Assembly (NCBI RefSeq): GCF_036365825.1 | Contig: NZ_CP142675.1 | Span: 868,001-932,000, forward strand | DNA length: 64,000 nt | Origin: Qipengyuania sp. HL-TH1 | Lineage (GTDB): Bacteria > Pseudomonadota > Alphaproteobacteria > Sphingomonadales > Sphingomonadaceae | Direction: 5' to 3' | Part shown: one piece after another, positions 17,438-25,657 of the stretch | Position numbering within the stretch: the stretch's first letter is position 1 | Layout of the letters: the number at the start of each line of letters is the position of its first letter | Made by a program: the position numbers and the translations under genes | The notes under the pieces: generated by a model | What the model saw: the letters and a program-made list of their open reading frames with translations, nothing else | What the model was told of the DNA's origin: nothing | Database searches by the model: none

Positions 17438-19504
17438 ATGTTCACGAAAATCCTCATCGCCAATCGTGGCGAAATCGCCTGCCGCGTCATCAAGACGGCC
17501 AAGCGCATGGGTATCGCGACCGTGGCGGTCTATTCCGATGCCGATGCGCGCGCGCCCTTCGTTCGCATGGCGGATGAGGCGGTGCATATCGGCCCCGCAA
17601 CCGCTTCGGAAAGCTATCTGGTGGCGGACAAGATCATCGCCGCGGCCAAGCGGACCGGCGCCGAAGCGGTGCATCCGGGCTATGGTTTCCTGTCCGAACG
17701 CGCGAGCTTCGTCGAAGCGCTGGAAGCGGAAGGCATCGCTTTCATCGGCCCGCCGGTGAACGCCATCGCCGCGATGGGCGACAAGATCGAGTCCAAGAAG
17801 CTCGCGATGGAAGCGGGCGTCAACGTCGTCCCCGGCTTCGTCGGCGAGATCGAGGATACCGAACATGCGGTGCGGATTTCCGACGAAATCGGCTACCCCG
17901 TGATGATGAAGGCCAGCGCGGGCGGCGGCGGCAAGGGCATGCGGCTCGCCTATTCCGAACAGGACGTGCGCGAAGGCTTCGAGGCGACCAAGCGCGAAGG
18001 CCTCAACAGCTTCGGCGATGACCGCGTGTTTATCGAGAAGTTCATCCTCAACCCGCGCCACATCGAGATCCAGATCCTCGGCGACAAGCACGGCAATGTG
18101 ATCTATCTCAACGAGCGCGAATGCAGCATCCAGCGCCGCCACCAGAAGGTGGTTGAAGAGGCTCCGTCGCCCTTCGTCACCCCCAAGATGCGCAAGGCGA
18201 TGGGCGAGCAATGCGTCGCGCTGTCGCAGGCGGTGGGCTATCACAGCGCGGGCACGGTCGAACTGATCGTCAGCGGCGCCGACAAGACCGGCGAGAGCTT
18301 CTACTTCCTCGAAATGAACACCCGTTTGCAGGTGGAGCATCCGGTTACCGAGGCGATCACCGGGGTCGACCTGGTCGAGCAGATGATCCGTGTCGCGGCA
18401 GGCGAGAAGCTGGCGATGACGCAGGATGATGTGAAGATCGACGGCTGGGCGATCGAGAACCGCGTCTATGCCGAAGATCCCTATCGCGGATTCCTGCCGT
18501 CCACCGGCCGCCTGGTGCGCTACCAGCCGCCGGTCGAACCCTGGGCCGATGACGGGCAGGAGAATGGCCGCCGCGGCGTCGACGGCGTTCGCGTCGACGA
18601 CGGCGTGTTCGAAGGCGGCGAAGTGTCGATGTTTTACGACCCGATGATCGCCAAGCTGGTCACCTGGGGCGAGACGCGCGACGAGGCGGCCGATCTGCAG
18701 ATCGCGGCGCTCGATGCCTTCCGGATCGAAGGGCTGGGGCACAATGTCGATTTCCTCAGCGCGATCATGCAGCACCCGCGCTTCCGTTCGGGCGAACTGA
18801 CCACCGGCTTCATCGCCGAGGAATATCCCGACGGGTTCACCGGCGCGCCCGCGTCCGACCAGCTGACGAGGGTTCTGGCCGCTGTTGGCGGGGTGGTTGC
18901 CACCGCCGATGCCGACCGTGCGCGGCGCATCGCGGGCCAGCTGTCAGACGACCTCTACGCTCCGGGCGACTGGACCGTGCGCATCGGCGAACGCGAGGAA
19001 GGCTCGACGTCGCACGAGGTGCGGCTCGAAGAGAACGCGCTGACCGTCGACGGCGAACCGGTCACTATCGAGATGCAGTACACGCCGGGCGAACCGATGG
19101 TCGACGTCGCGCTGTTCGAGAACGGGGCGGACGAAGATGCCGACCCGGTCGAGGCTTATACCCTCCAGCTCAAATCCATGCGCACCGGCTACGCGGTGAC
19201 CACGCGCGGCGCGACGCATCACTTGCGCATCCTGCAGACGCGCATCGCCGATCTGGCCGCGCATATGATCGAGAAGACACCGCCCGATCTGTCCAAGATG
19301 CTGATCTGCCCGATGCCCGGCCTGCTGGTAAAACTGCATGTGGGCGAGGGCGAGGAAGTCCATCCCGGCCAGCCACTCGCCACGGTCGAGGCGATGAAGA
19401 TGGAAAATATCCTGCGCGCCGAAAAGCAGGCCACGGTCGGCAAGATCAACGCTGCGGAGGGCGACAGCCTGGCTGTAGACGAGGTGATTCTCGAGCTCGA
19501 ATAG
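17438..19504 (+). CDS. pccA: Propionyl-CoA carboxylase alpha subunit (biotin carboxylase + BCCP)
   Basis: 688 aa. The N-terminal biotin carboxylase domain (about 1-450) starts MFTKILIANRGEIACRVIKT. It has the Gly-rich ATP loop KASAGGGGKGMR, the catalytic segment NERECSIQRRHQKVVEEAPS, and the FLEMNTRLQVEHPVTE motif. A PccA-type BT linker domain (about 470-610) follows, then the biotinyl domain with Lys654 in VEAMKMENIL. The start is ATG 17438; the frame is open upstream but that part overlaps the LprI-like gene. It partners PccB encoded 6.5 kb upstream. The BT domain and context favour propionyl-CoA over acetyl- or methylcrotonyl-CoA. Confidence 0.95.
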   Translation: MFTKILIANRGEIACRVIKTAKRMGIATVAVYSDADARAPFVRMADEAVHIGPATASESYLVADKIIAAAKRTGAEAVHPGYGFLSERASFVEALEAEGIAFIGPPVNAIAAMGDKIESKKLAMEAGVNVVPGFVGEIEDTEHAVRISDEIGYPVMMKASAGGGGKGMRLAYSEQDVREGFEATKREGLNSFGDDRVFIEKFILNPRHIEIQILGDKHGNVIYLNERECSIQRRHQKVVEEAPSPFVTPKMRKAMGEQCVALSQAVGYHSAGTVELIVSGADKTGESFYFLEMNTRLQVEHPVTEAITGVDLVEQMIRVAAGEKLAMTQDDVKIDGWAIENRVYAEDPYRGFLPSTGRLVRYQPPVEPWADDGQENGRRGVDGVRVDDGVFEGGEVSMFYDPMIAKLVTWGETRDEAADLQIAALDAFRIEGLGHNVDFLSAIMQHPRFRSGELTTGFIAEEYPDGFTGAPASDQLTRVLAAVGGVVATADADRARRIAGQLSDDLYAPGDWTVRIGEREEGSTSHEVRLEENALTVDGEPVTIEMQYTPGEPMVDVALFENGADEDADPVEAYTLQLKSMRTGYAVTTRGATHHLRILQTRIADLAAHMIEKTPPDLSKMLICPMPGLLVKLHVGEGEEVHPGQPLATVEAMKMENILRAEKQATVGKINAAEGDSLAVDEVILELE

Positions 19505-19684
19505 GCAGGCGGGACTGGCGCATTCTCACATCAACGCGCAATTTTCGGCGCCTGATAGAGTATCGTTGTTGCGAATTTGCCCGAGTTCACCGGCTTTGTT
19601 GGTAAACGCGCTGGTAAGGCTGACCGCTGCGGGGAATCCTGTGCGCTCTGAGTCGGCTCATGCTTTCATGCGGGAGGTAGCGAC

Positions 19685-19942
19685 ATGGCACGCAAGGGTA
19701 CCGGGTTCTTCGACGCGAGGGGCCACTTCTTCAAATCGCCCGAGGAGGCGACGGTGAGCGATCTCGCCAGCATCCTCGGCAAGATCGGTGACGGCGAAAG
19801 CCTGGCCCCGGGCATCGCCTGCACGCTGCTCGACCGCCGCGGCGAGATCGAGCGGCTGTTTGCCGAACACGATGCGATGATGGCGGACTATCAACCGGTC
19901 GGCGTGGGCAAGATCACCCGGCTGGCACCGCGTCTCAGCTAG
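19685..19942 (+). CDS. Conserved small hypothetical protein
   Basis: 85 aa starting MARKGTGFFDARGHFFKSPE, with a strong ribosome site GGAGG 7 nt before ATG 19685 and a 180-bp promoter-sized gap upstream. The sequence is soluble, mixed charge, with no TM or signal peptide; a helix is likely at LASILGKIGDGESLAPG and at GEIERLFAEHDAMMADY. I do not recognise a domain. It converges on aroB (36 bp gap). Codon use matches the neighbours, so it is probably a genuine lineage-conserved gene. Confidence 0.6.
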   Translation: MARKGTGFFDARGHFFKSPEEATVSDLASILGKIGDGESLAPGIACTLLDRRGEIERLFAEHDAMMADYQPVGVGKITRLAPRLS

Positions 19943-19977
19943 CGCAGACAGGCTGAGCCTGCCGCCTCCGGCTAAGC

Positions 19978-21087
19978 TCAATGCGCCTTTAATTCCTCGT
20001 CGAGGAAGGCGGCGACATCGGCCAGTTCGACATCGCGTGCCAGATGCGCTTCGCCGATCGCACGCAGCAGGATGAAAGGCAGCGTGCCTGCATCCATCTT
20101 CTTGTCGTGCAGCATGTGATCGGCCAGTTGGCGGCCGTCGCACTCGAGACCCAGCGCCGAGATTTCCGCAGGCAGCCCCGCAGCATCGACCGCGCGGGTA
20201 ACGCGCCGGGCATCGTCCAGCGAAAGCGCGCCGCGGCGCGCCGAATAACGCGCTGCCAGCACCATGCCGAGCGCCACGCCTTCGCCATGCAGCAAGCGGT
20301 CCGAAAAGCCGGTTTCCGCCTCCAGCGCATGACCGAATGTGTGGCCCAAATTGAGCAGCGCCCGCGCGCCGCTGGTTTCGCGCTCGTCTTCGGCCACGAT
20401 CCGGGCCTTGGCTACAATGCTGGTGGCAACCGCCTGTTCGAGCGGTTGCGGTTGCAGCGCAACCACCGCTTCGCCGTGTCCTTCAAGCCATTCGAAGAAC
20501 GGCCGGTCGCCCAGTACGCCGTATTTGAGCACTTCGGCATAGCCTGCACGCAATTCGCGTGCAGGGAGCGTGCCGAGCGTATCGAGATCGGCCAGCACCA
20601 GCGCGGGCTGGTGGAAGGCACCGACAAGGTTCTTGCCCGCGCTTGTATTGATCGCGGTCTTCCCGCCGACCGAACTGTCGACCTGCGCCAGCAGCGTGGT
20701 CGGCAATTGCACAAAGCCGCAGCCGCGCTTGAGGATGGCGCAGGCGAACCCGGTCAGATCACCAACGACCCCGCCGCCCAGGGCAAATACGTGGTCGCCG
20801 CGCTCGACTCCCTGGGCGAGCAGCCAGTCGGTCAGCCGGGCAAGGCTATCCCAGCTTTTCGAGCCTTCACCCGGCGCTACATCATACCAGCGCGGTTCGA
20901 TCCCGGCTGCGCCGAGTGACCCGGCGATTGTCTCGCCCCAATGTGCGCGCGCGTTTTCATCGGCTACGATGCAGACCTGGTGTTTGCGCAGGAAAGGACG
21001 CGCCTGTCCTGCGACATCGGCCAACAGGCCGGTCCCGACGCGGACCTCATACTCGCGCCCGGCCAGTTCGACGGGAATCACAGCCAT
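19978..21087 (-). CDS. aroB: 3-dehydroquinate synthase
   Basis: 369 aa. It converts DAHP to 3-dehydroquinate, the second shikimate step, and is NAD+ and Zn2+ dependent. Signature regions are VERGDHVFALGGGVVGDLTG, FVQLPTTLLAQVDSSVGGKT, NLVGAFHQPALVLADLDTL, LRAGYAEVLKYGVL and the metal-binding LNLGHTFGHALEAETG with GEGVALGM. Start ATG 21087 overlaps the 3' end of aroK by 10 nt, so the two are translationally coupled. The pair makes two successive-pathway enzymes from one mRNA, a common arrangement in proteobacteria. Confidence 0.96.
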   Translation of the reverse strand: MAVIPVELAGREYEVRVGTGLLADVAGQARPFLRKHQVCIVADENARAHWGETIAGSLGAAGIEPRWYDVAPGEGSKSWDSLARLTDWLLAQGVERGDHVFALGGGVVGDLTGFACAILKRGCGFVQLPTTLLAQVDSSVGGKTAINTSAGKNLVGAFHQPALVLADLDTLGTLPARELRAGYAEVLKYGVLGDRPFFEWLEGHGEAVVALQPQPLEQAVATSIVAKARIVAEDERETSGARALLNLGHTFGHALEAETGFSDRLLHGEGVALGMVLAARYSARRGALSLDDARRVTRAVDAAGLPAEISALGLECDGRQLADHMLHDKKMDAGTLPFILLRAIGEAHLARDVELADVAAFLDEELKAH

Positions 21088-21644
21088 GCGTCGATCGCCT
21101 CCAGGATGCGTTGCGCGGTTTCGGTATGCGGCGCGTCGTCGGTGACCACGTGAATCTGTGCTTCCGCATAGGCGGCACCGCGCCGGTCCTTGAGCGCGGT
21201 AAGTATCTCGCGCGGGTCGCCCGAGCGCAGCAGCGGGCGATTGTCGCGGCGTGCGGTCCGCTCGACCAGCGTGTCGATATCACAATCGAGCCACACGGCG
21301 ATCGCCCGGTCGAGGATTGCGGCGCGGGTCTCGGGATCGACGAACGCGCCGCCTCCCGTGGCGATCACCCCATGCGCCTCGTCCATCAACCGCGCGATCA
21401 CGCGGCGCTCACCGTCGCGGAAATAGCTCTCGCCATGGGAATCGAAAATCTCGCTCACCGTCCGGTCGGCGGCGCGTTCGATCTCTTCATCGACATCGAC
21501 GAAGTCCCTGTCGAGCATTGCCGCCAGTCTTCGGCCGACGGTGGACTTGCCCACGCCCATCAGCCCGACCAGCACCACGGGGCGGTCGATCCGGCGCGCG
21601 ATGCCGCCGATGTCGGCAGGGGTGAGGGTCGTTGCATGGGTCAT
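21078..21644 (-). CDS. aroK: Shikimate kinase
   Basis: 188 aa from ATG 21644 (MTHATTLTPADIGGIARRID). It phosphorylates shikimate at O3. The Walker A loop is GLMGVGKSTVGRRLA; the substrate-binding residues are in DFVDVDEEIERAAD and YFRDGERRVI; GGGAFVDPETR is the conserved GGG loop; and the lid has Arg in ERTARRDNRPLL. The frame continues 16 codons upstream, but family alignment and composition favour 21644. It diverges from the 44-aa membrane protein gene with about 75 bp between. It is upstream of and overlapping aroB. Confidence 0.93.
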   Translation of the reverse strand: MTHATTLTPADIGGIARRIDRPVVLVGLMGVGKSTVGRRLAAMLDRDFVDVDEEIERAADRTVSEIFDSHGESYFRDGERRVIARLMDEAHGVIATGGGAFVDPETRAAILDRAIAVWLDCDIDTLVERTARRDNRPLLRSGDPREILTALKDRRGAAYAEAQIHVVTDDAPHTETAQRILEAIDAWL

Positions 21645-21719
21645 TGCCGCCGTGCCTAGAACTGGGCTAGGGCGCGAGCAAGGTATCAGCACTTGAAACG
21701 GGACGTGAAAATCTTGGCG

Positions 21720-21854
21720 ATGAGCGGCAGAAGGATCGGAGGCCTCTTGGCGGTGCTGTTCGTTTTATTGCTCGCCGTGGCGCTGGTTGATGGCGGGGAA
21801 GAGCCGCTGCACCCGATCGAGCAGGCGGTCGAATTGCCGGAGGCAGCGCGATGA
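21720..21854 (+). CDS. 44-aa single-helix membrane protein
   Basis: Encodes MSGRRIGGLLAVLFVLLLAV (residues 1-20), then ALVDGGEEPLHPIEQAVELP and EAAR. One TM helix with a basic N-side (RR) and an acidic tail implies N-in topology with a short periplasmic or extracytoplasmic tail. The stop overlaps the ATG of the following 616-aa exported protein (ATGA at 21851-21854), the same coupling seen elsewhere here, which is the main support for expression. In-frame GTG 21705 or TTG 21693 could extend the cytoplasmic side. No family recognised. It may work with the downstream protein at the membrane. Confidence 0.55.
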   Translation: MSGRRIGGLLAVLFVLLLAVALVDGGEEPLHPIEQAVELPEAAR

Positions 21855-23701
21855 AATCGGCATGGCTTGTCGGCGGCGCGGCGCTCGCGTTCAGTTCCGC
21901 GATGGTGCTGGCGCAGGAAGCGCCCGTGGACCTGCTGCCCCCCGGCTTCGACAGCCCGGCGCCTTCGCCGACACCTACCCCGCGCGCTACGCGCACGCCC
22001 GCGCTGGCGGCACCTGAGCAGCCCGCTGCACAGCAGGCGACCGAGAGCCAGGCGGGCGAGATCGTCCAGCCGCTGCCGGTGCAGTCCGCGGCGCCGCGTG
22101 CCGATCTCGATCTGTCCAATCTGCCTACGCTCGAAGAGCTGGAGGCGATGTCGACCGACGATCTCGACGAATTGCTCGGGCTGAAGCCGAAGTTCGATAT
22201 CCCGCCTGCGGCCCGGCGGTCGATGGACCGGGTCGGTGTGATGGATGCAAGCGAGGGCGGCCTGCCCGCAGGCTCACTGGCGCGCCAGCCCGCGGCGCTG
22301 GTCCGCGCGGTGCTCGCGGGCATGCAGCAGCCGATGGTTTCGCGTTGGGGCCATATCCTGCTGCGCCGCGCGCTGGCCAGCAGGCTGGCGGCGCCCGAAG
22401 GCATGGACCCAGTCGAATTCGCGGCCCTTCGCGTGCAAGTGCTCAACACGATGGGCGAACACAGTGTCGCCCGCGCATTGGTGCAGGATGTCGACACCGC
22501 GAATTACTCGCCCGCGCTGACCGATGCCGCGGTTGCCGCCTATATCGGCACCGCCGACATAGTCGGTGCCTGCCCGGCCGTGCGCCTGGTTGAAACCGGG
22601 CGCGACGATCAGGAATGGCAGATGCTGGCGGGGATTTGCAACGCCTACGCCGGCGAGGCGACCCGCGCGCAGAATGATCTGCGCCGCCTGCTCACCCGCA
22701 CCGAAGACGACCGGATCGACGTATTGCTAGCGCAGCGACTTGCCGGCTCGGCCGGCCGCGGGCGCCGTGCGGTGACGATCGAATGGGACGGTACGGGCGC
22801 GATCACCCCGTGGCGCTTTGCCCTCGCCAATGCGCTGGGCGAACCGATCCCCGAAGGGTTGCTGGACGATGCAGCCCCCGAACTGGTGCGCACCGCGGCG
22901 CTGACCCCCGCACTCGCGCCAGTCCAGCGCGCACGCGGTGCGGAGATCGCGGGGGCGAGCGGCATCCTGTCGGCCTCGGCGATGGTGGATCTCTACAGCC
23001 AGCTCTACGCCGAAGAAGGCGCCGAGGGCGATGCTGCGCTGACCGCCTCGCGCCTGCGCGAAGCCTATGTCGGGACTGACCCGATGCGGCGGCTGGCGGC
23101 AATCCGCGATATCTGGTCGGGCGGCGGCGATTATGCGTACGGTCGCATGGTCCTGACCGCCTATGCGGCGGCGCGCCTCCCGGTCGATGCCGACCTTGGT
23201 GACGACACGGGCGCCCTGATTGCGTCGATGCTGACCGCGGGCCTCGATGGCGATGCCATGCGCTGGGCGGGCACGGTGGATGCGGGCAGCGAGGCATGGG
23301 CCCTGCTGGCACTGGCCGATCCCCGCCGCACGGTGGGCGTCACCGACGGCGAGTTGGACAGTTTCGTCGACGATGACGGGTCCGCAGGCCAGCGCCGTTC
23401 GCGGCTGCTGCTTGCCGGGCTCGCCGGGCTCGAGCGGATCGGCAGCGGCGAGATCGCCGAGTATAGCGGGCGGCTGGGCCTGGATTTTTCCGCGCAGACC
23501 CGCTGGACGCGGATGATCGATCGCGCGGCCGAGGTCGACAATCCCGCGCTGGTGGCGATGCTCGCAGGCCTTGGCATGCAGGGATCGAGCTGGGACCGCA
23601 TGACCGCCCGCCACCTTTATCACATCGTTTCGGCACTGCGCCGCGTGGGTCTCGAGGCCGAAGCCCGGATGATCGCCGCGGAGGCGGTCGCGCGCGCCTG
23701 A
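21851..23701 (+). CDS. Large exported helical protein of unknown function
   Basis: 616 aa. The signal peptide MKSAWLVGGAALAFSSAMVLAQ (quoted as two parts: MKSAWLVGGA and ALAFSSAMVLAQ) ends in an Ala-Gln site. A Pro/Thr/Ala-rich linker follows (about 25-75), then an all-helical region rich in Ala/Leu/Arg to the end, suggestive of helical repeats (TPR/HEAT-like) without a clear motif. Only a few Cys (e.g. GACPAVRL, AGICNAYAG). Likely periplasmic or outer-membrane attached. It is coupled to the 44-aa TM protein upstream and lies 1 nt before the tyrosine recombinase gene. I do not recognise the family, and the context gives no firm function. Confidence 0.7.
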   Translation: MKSAWLVGGAALAFSSAMVLAQEAPVDLLPPGFDSPAPSPTPTPRATRTPALAAPEQPAAQQATESQAGEIVQPLPVQSAAPRADLDLSNLPTLEELEAMSTDDLDELLGLKPKFDIPPAARRSMDRVGVMDASEGGLPAGSLARQPAALVRAVLAGMQQPMVSRWGHILLRRALASRLAAPEGMDPVEFAALRVQVLNTMGEHSVARALVQDVDTANYSPALTDAAVAAYIGTADIVGACPAVRLVETGRDDQEWQMLAGICNAYAGEATRAQNDLRRLLTRTEDDRIDVLLAQRLAGSAGRGRRAVTIEWDGTGAITPWRFALANALGEPIPEGLLDDAAPELVRTAALTPALAPVQRARGAEIAGASGILSASAMVDLYSQLYAEEGAEGDAALTASRLREAYVGTDPMRRLAAIRDIWSGGGDYAYGRMVLTAYAAARLPVDADLGDDTGALIASMLTAGLDGDAMRWAGTVDAGSEAWALLALADPRRTVGVTDGELDSFVDDDGSAGQRRSRLLLAGLAGLERIGSGEIAEYSGRLGLDFSAQTRWTRMIDRAAEVDNPALVAMLAGLGMQGSSWDRMTARHLYHIVSALRRVGLEAEARMIAAEAVARA

Positions 23702-23702
23702 C

Positions 23703-24581
23703 GTGAGCGCGATCGCCGATTTCCTCGCCATGCTCGCGGCAGAGCGGGGGGCGGCGAGAAACACGATCCTTGCCTATGGGAGAGACCTCGAACAGGCAGA
23801 GGAACTGGTCGGGGGAACCCTCGATCAGGCGAGTCCGGCACAATTGGCGCGGCTGGGCCAAGGCTGGTCGTCGCTCGCCCCGTCGACACTGGCGCGCAAG
23901 ATCTCGGCGCTGCGGCAATTCTTCGGCTTCGTGATCGACGAAGGGCTGCGCGAAGACGATCCCACACATGCGTTGCCACGCCCGGCAACCCGCCGCCCGC
24001 TACCGCGGATTCTTTCCCATGCCGAAGTAGAGGCGCTGTTCGCCGCCGCCGAAGAGGCGGCGACTGCCGATTCGCCCGCCGCCGTGCGCATGCTCACCTT
24101 TCTCGAATTGCTCTACGGATCGGGTTTGCGGGCGACCGAGCTGGTCGCGCTGCCGCTATCGGCGGTCCCGCGCGATGCGCCCTTCCTGACGGTGATCGGC
24201 AAGGGCGGGCAGGCGCGTATGGTCCCCGTCAGCCAGCGCGCAAGTGCCGCGCTGCAGCGGTGGCTGCCCTTGCGCGATAGCGATTCCCCCTGGCTGTTTC
24301 CCTCGCGCACCGGGCATCTCTCGCGTGTACGGCTGTTCCAGCTGCTCCGCGAACTGGCAGTGCGCGCCGATCTGCCGCCCGAAAAGCTCAGCCCGCATGT
24401 CCTGCGCCATGCCTTTGCCACGCATCTGCTGGAGGGCGGGGCGGATTTGCGCGCCTTGCAGACATTGCTCGGCCACGCGGATATCTCGACCACCCAGATC
24501 TACACCCATGTCGATGCCGCACGGCTGGTGAGACTGGTCAACGAGCGGCACCCGCTTGCGCAGCAGCGCGCTTCGGACTAG
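23703..24581 (+). CDS. xerD: Site-specific tyrosine recombinase XerC/XerD type (probably XerD)
   Basis: 292 aa from GTG 23703, 1 nt after the previous stop. N-terminal SAM-like DNA-binding domain (FLAMLAAERGAARNTILAYG, KISALRQFFGFVIDEG), then the catalytic domain with Arg in YGSGLRATEL, Lys in VIGKGGQARMVPV, the HxxR box in LSPHVLRHAFATHLLEGG, His in LLGHADISTTQIYTHV and nucleophile Tyr267. With its partner it resolves chromosome dimers at dif near FtsK. Linkage to aroK and accA matches the xerD locus of many alphaproteobacteria, which favours XerD over XerC. No dif-like site was identified nearby. Confidence 0.88.
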   Translation: MSAIADFLAMLAAERGAARNTILAYGRDLEQAEELVGGTLDQASPAQLARLGQGWSSLAPSTLARKISALRQFFGFVIDEGLREDDPTHALPRPATRRPLPRILSHAEVEALFAAAEEAATADSPAAVRMLTFLELLYGSGLRATELVALPLSAVPRDAPFLTVIGKGGQARMVPVSQRASAALQRWLPLRDSDSPWLFPSRTGHLSRVRLFQLLRELAVRADLPPEKLSPHVLRHAFATHLLEGGADLRALQTLLGHADISTTQIYTHVDAARLVRLVNERHPLAQQRASD

Positions 24582-24590
24582 CGCCACCGC

Positions 24591-25535
24591 ATGATTTCCT
24601 ATCTCGAATTCGAGAAGCCGGTCGCCGAGCTTGAACAGCGCATTGCCGAACTGCGCAATGCAGCCGAGGGCGACGACGTCGACATCTCCACCGAGCTCCA
24701 GCGGCTCGAGACGAAGAGCGCTGCGCTGCTTGCCAGCACTTATGAGGCGCTCACCCCGTGGCAGAAGACGCAGGTGGCCCGGCATCCCTCGCGCCCGCAT
24801 TTCCGCGACTATATCGAACATGCGTTCGACGAGTTCGTCCCGCTCGGCGGCGATCGATGTTATGGCGATGACGAGGCGATCCTCGGCGGATTTGCCAAGC
24901 TCGACGGGCGCAAGGTGGTGGTCATCGGGCACGAGAAGGGCAACGATACCGCCAGCCGCATCCGGCACAATTTCGGCATGGGCAAGCCAGAGGGCTATCG
25001 CAAGGCGATCCGCCTGATGGAACTGGCGGGGCGGTTCGGCCTGCCGGTGGTCACGCTGGTCGACACCTCGGGCGCTTTCCCCGGCGTCGAAGCCGAAGAG
25101 CGCGGCCAGGCGGAGGCGATCGCGCGTTCGACCGAGGCCTGCCTCGCACTGCCTGTCCCGATGGTTGCAGCCATCGTGGGCGAGGGCGGATCGGGCGGCG
25201 CGGTGGCGCTGGCCAGCGCCGAACGCGTGCTGATGATGGAGCACGCCGTTTATTCGGTCATTTCGCCCGAGGGCTGTGCGTCGATTCTGTGGCGGACCGC
25301 TGAAAAGGCGCCCGATGCGGCGGAGGCGATGAAGGTCACCGCGCAGGATCTCGCCAGCCTCGGCGTGATCGATCGCATCGTGCCCGAACCGGTCGGCGGC
25401 GCCCATCGCGATCCGCGATTGGCGGTAAGCACGCTGGGAATCGCGATCGCCGAAGAGCTCGACAAGCTTGGCCGTTATGCGCCGCACGAACTCAAACGCT
25501 TGCGGGAAGAGCGTTTCCTGACGCTGGCGGGCTGA
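24591..25535 (+). CDS. accA: Acetyl-CoA carboxylase carboxyltransferase subunit alpha
   Basis: 314 aa. With AccD it transfers CO2 from biotin to acetyl-CoA, the first committed fatty-acid step. N-terminal coiled region (YLEFEKPVAELEQRIAEL), then FVPLGGDRCYGDDEAILGG, GHEKGNDTASRIRHNFGM, the crotonase-fold TLVDTSGAFPGVEAEERGQ and VGEGGSGGAVALASAERV with the oxyanion Gly-Gly, and YSVISPEGCASILWR. The length is standard. It starts 9 nt after xerD, so it may be read from the same transcript. accD and accBC are not in the window. Confidence 0.96.
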   Translation: MISYLEFEKPVAELEQRIAELRNAAEGDDVDISTELQRLETKSAALLASTYEALTPWQKTQVARHPSRPHFRDYIEHAFDEFVPLGGDRCYGDDEAILGGFAKLDGRKVVVIGHEKGNDTASRIRHNFGMGKPEGYRKAIRLMELAGRFGLPVVTLVDTSGAFPGVEAEERGQAEAIARSTEACLALPVPMVAAIVGEGGSGGAVALASAERVLMMEHAVYSVISPEGCASILWRTAEKAPDAAEAMKVTAQDLASLGVIDRIVPEPVGGAHRDPRLAVSTLGIAIAEELDKLGRYAPHELKRLREERFLTLAG

Positions 25536-25657
25536 CCCCCAACCGCCAAGGCGGGAACAAACTTCCCCCCGTTCAGGTTTTCCCTTTTGTATGAAACACC
25601 GCCGCGCGGGTCGCTTCAAGTCGGCCCGCGCGCGTTTGCCAATCGGGGAGACCTTTT

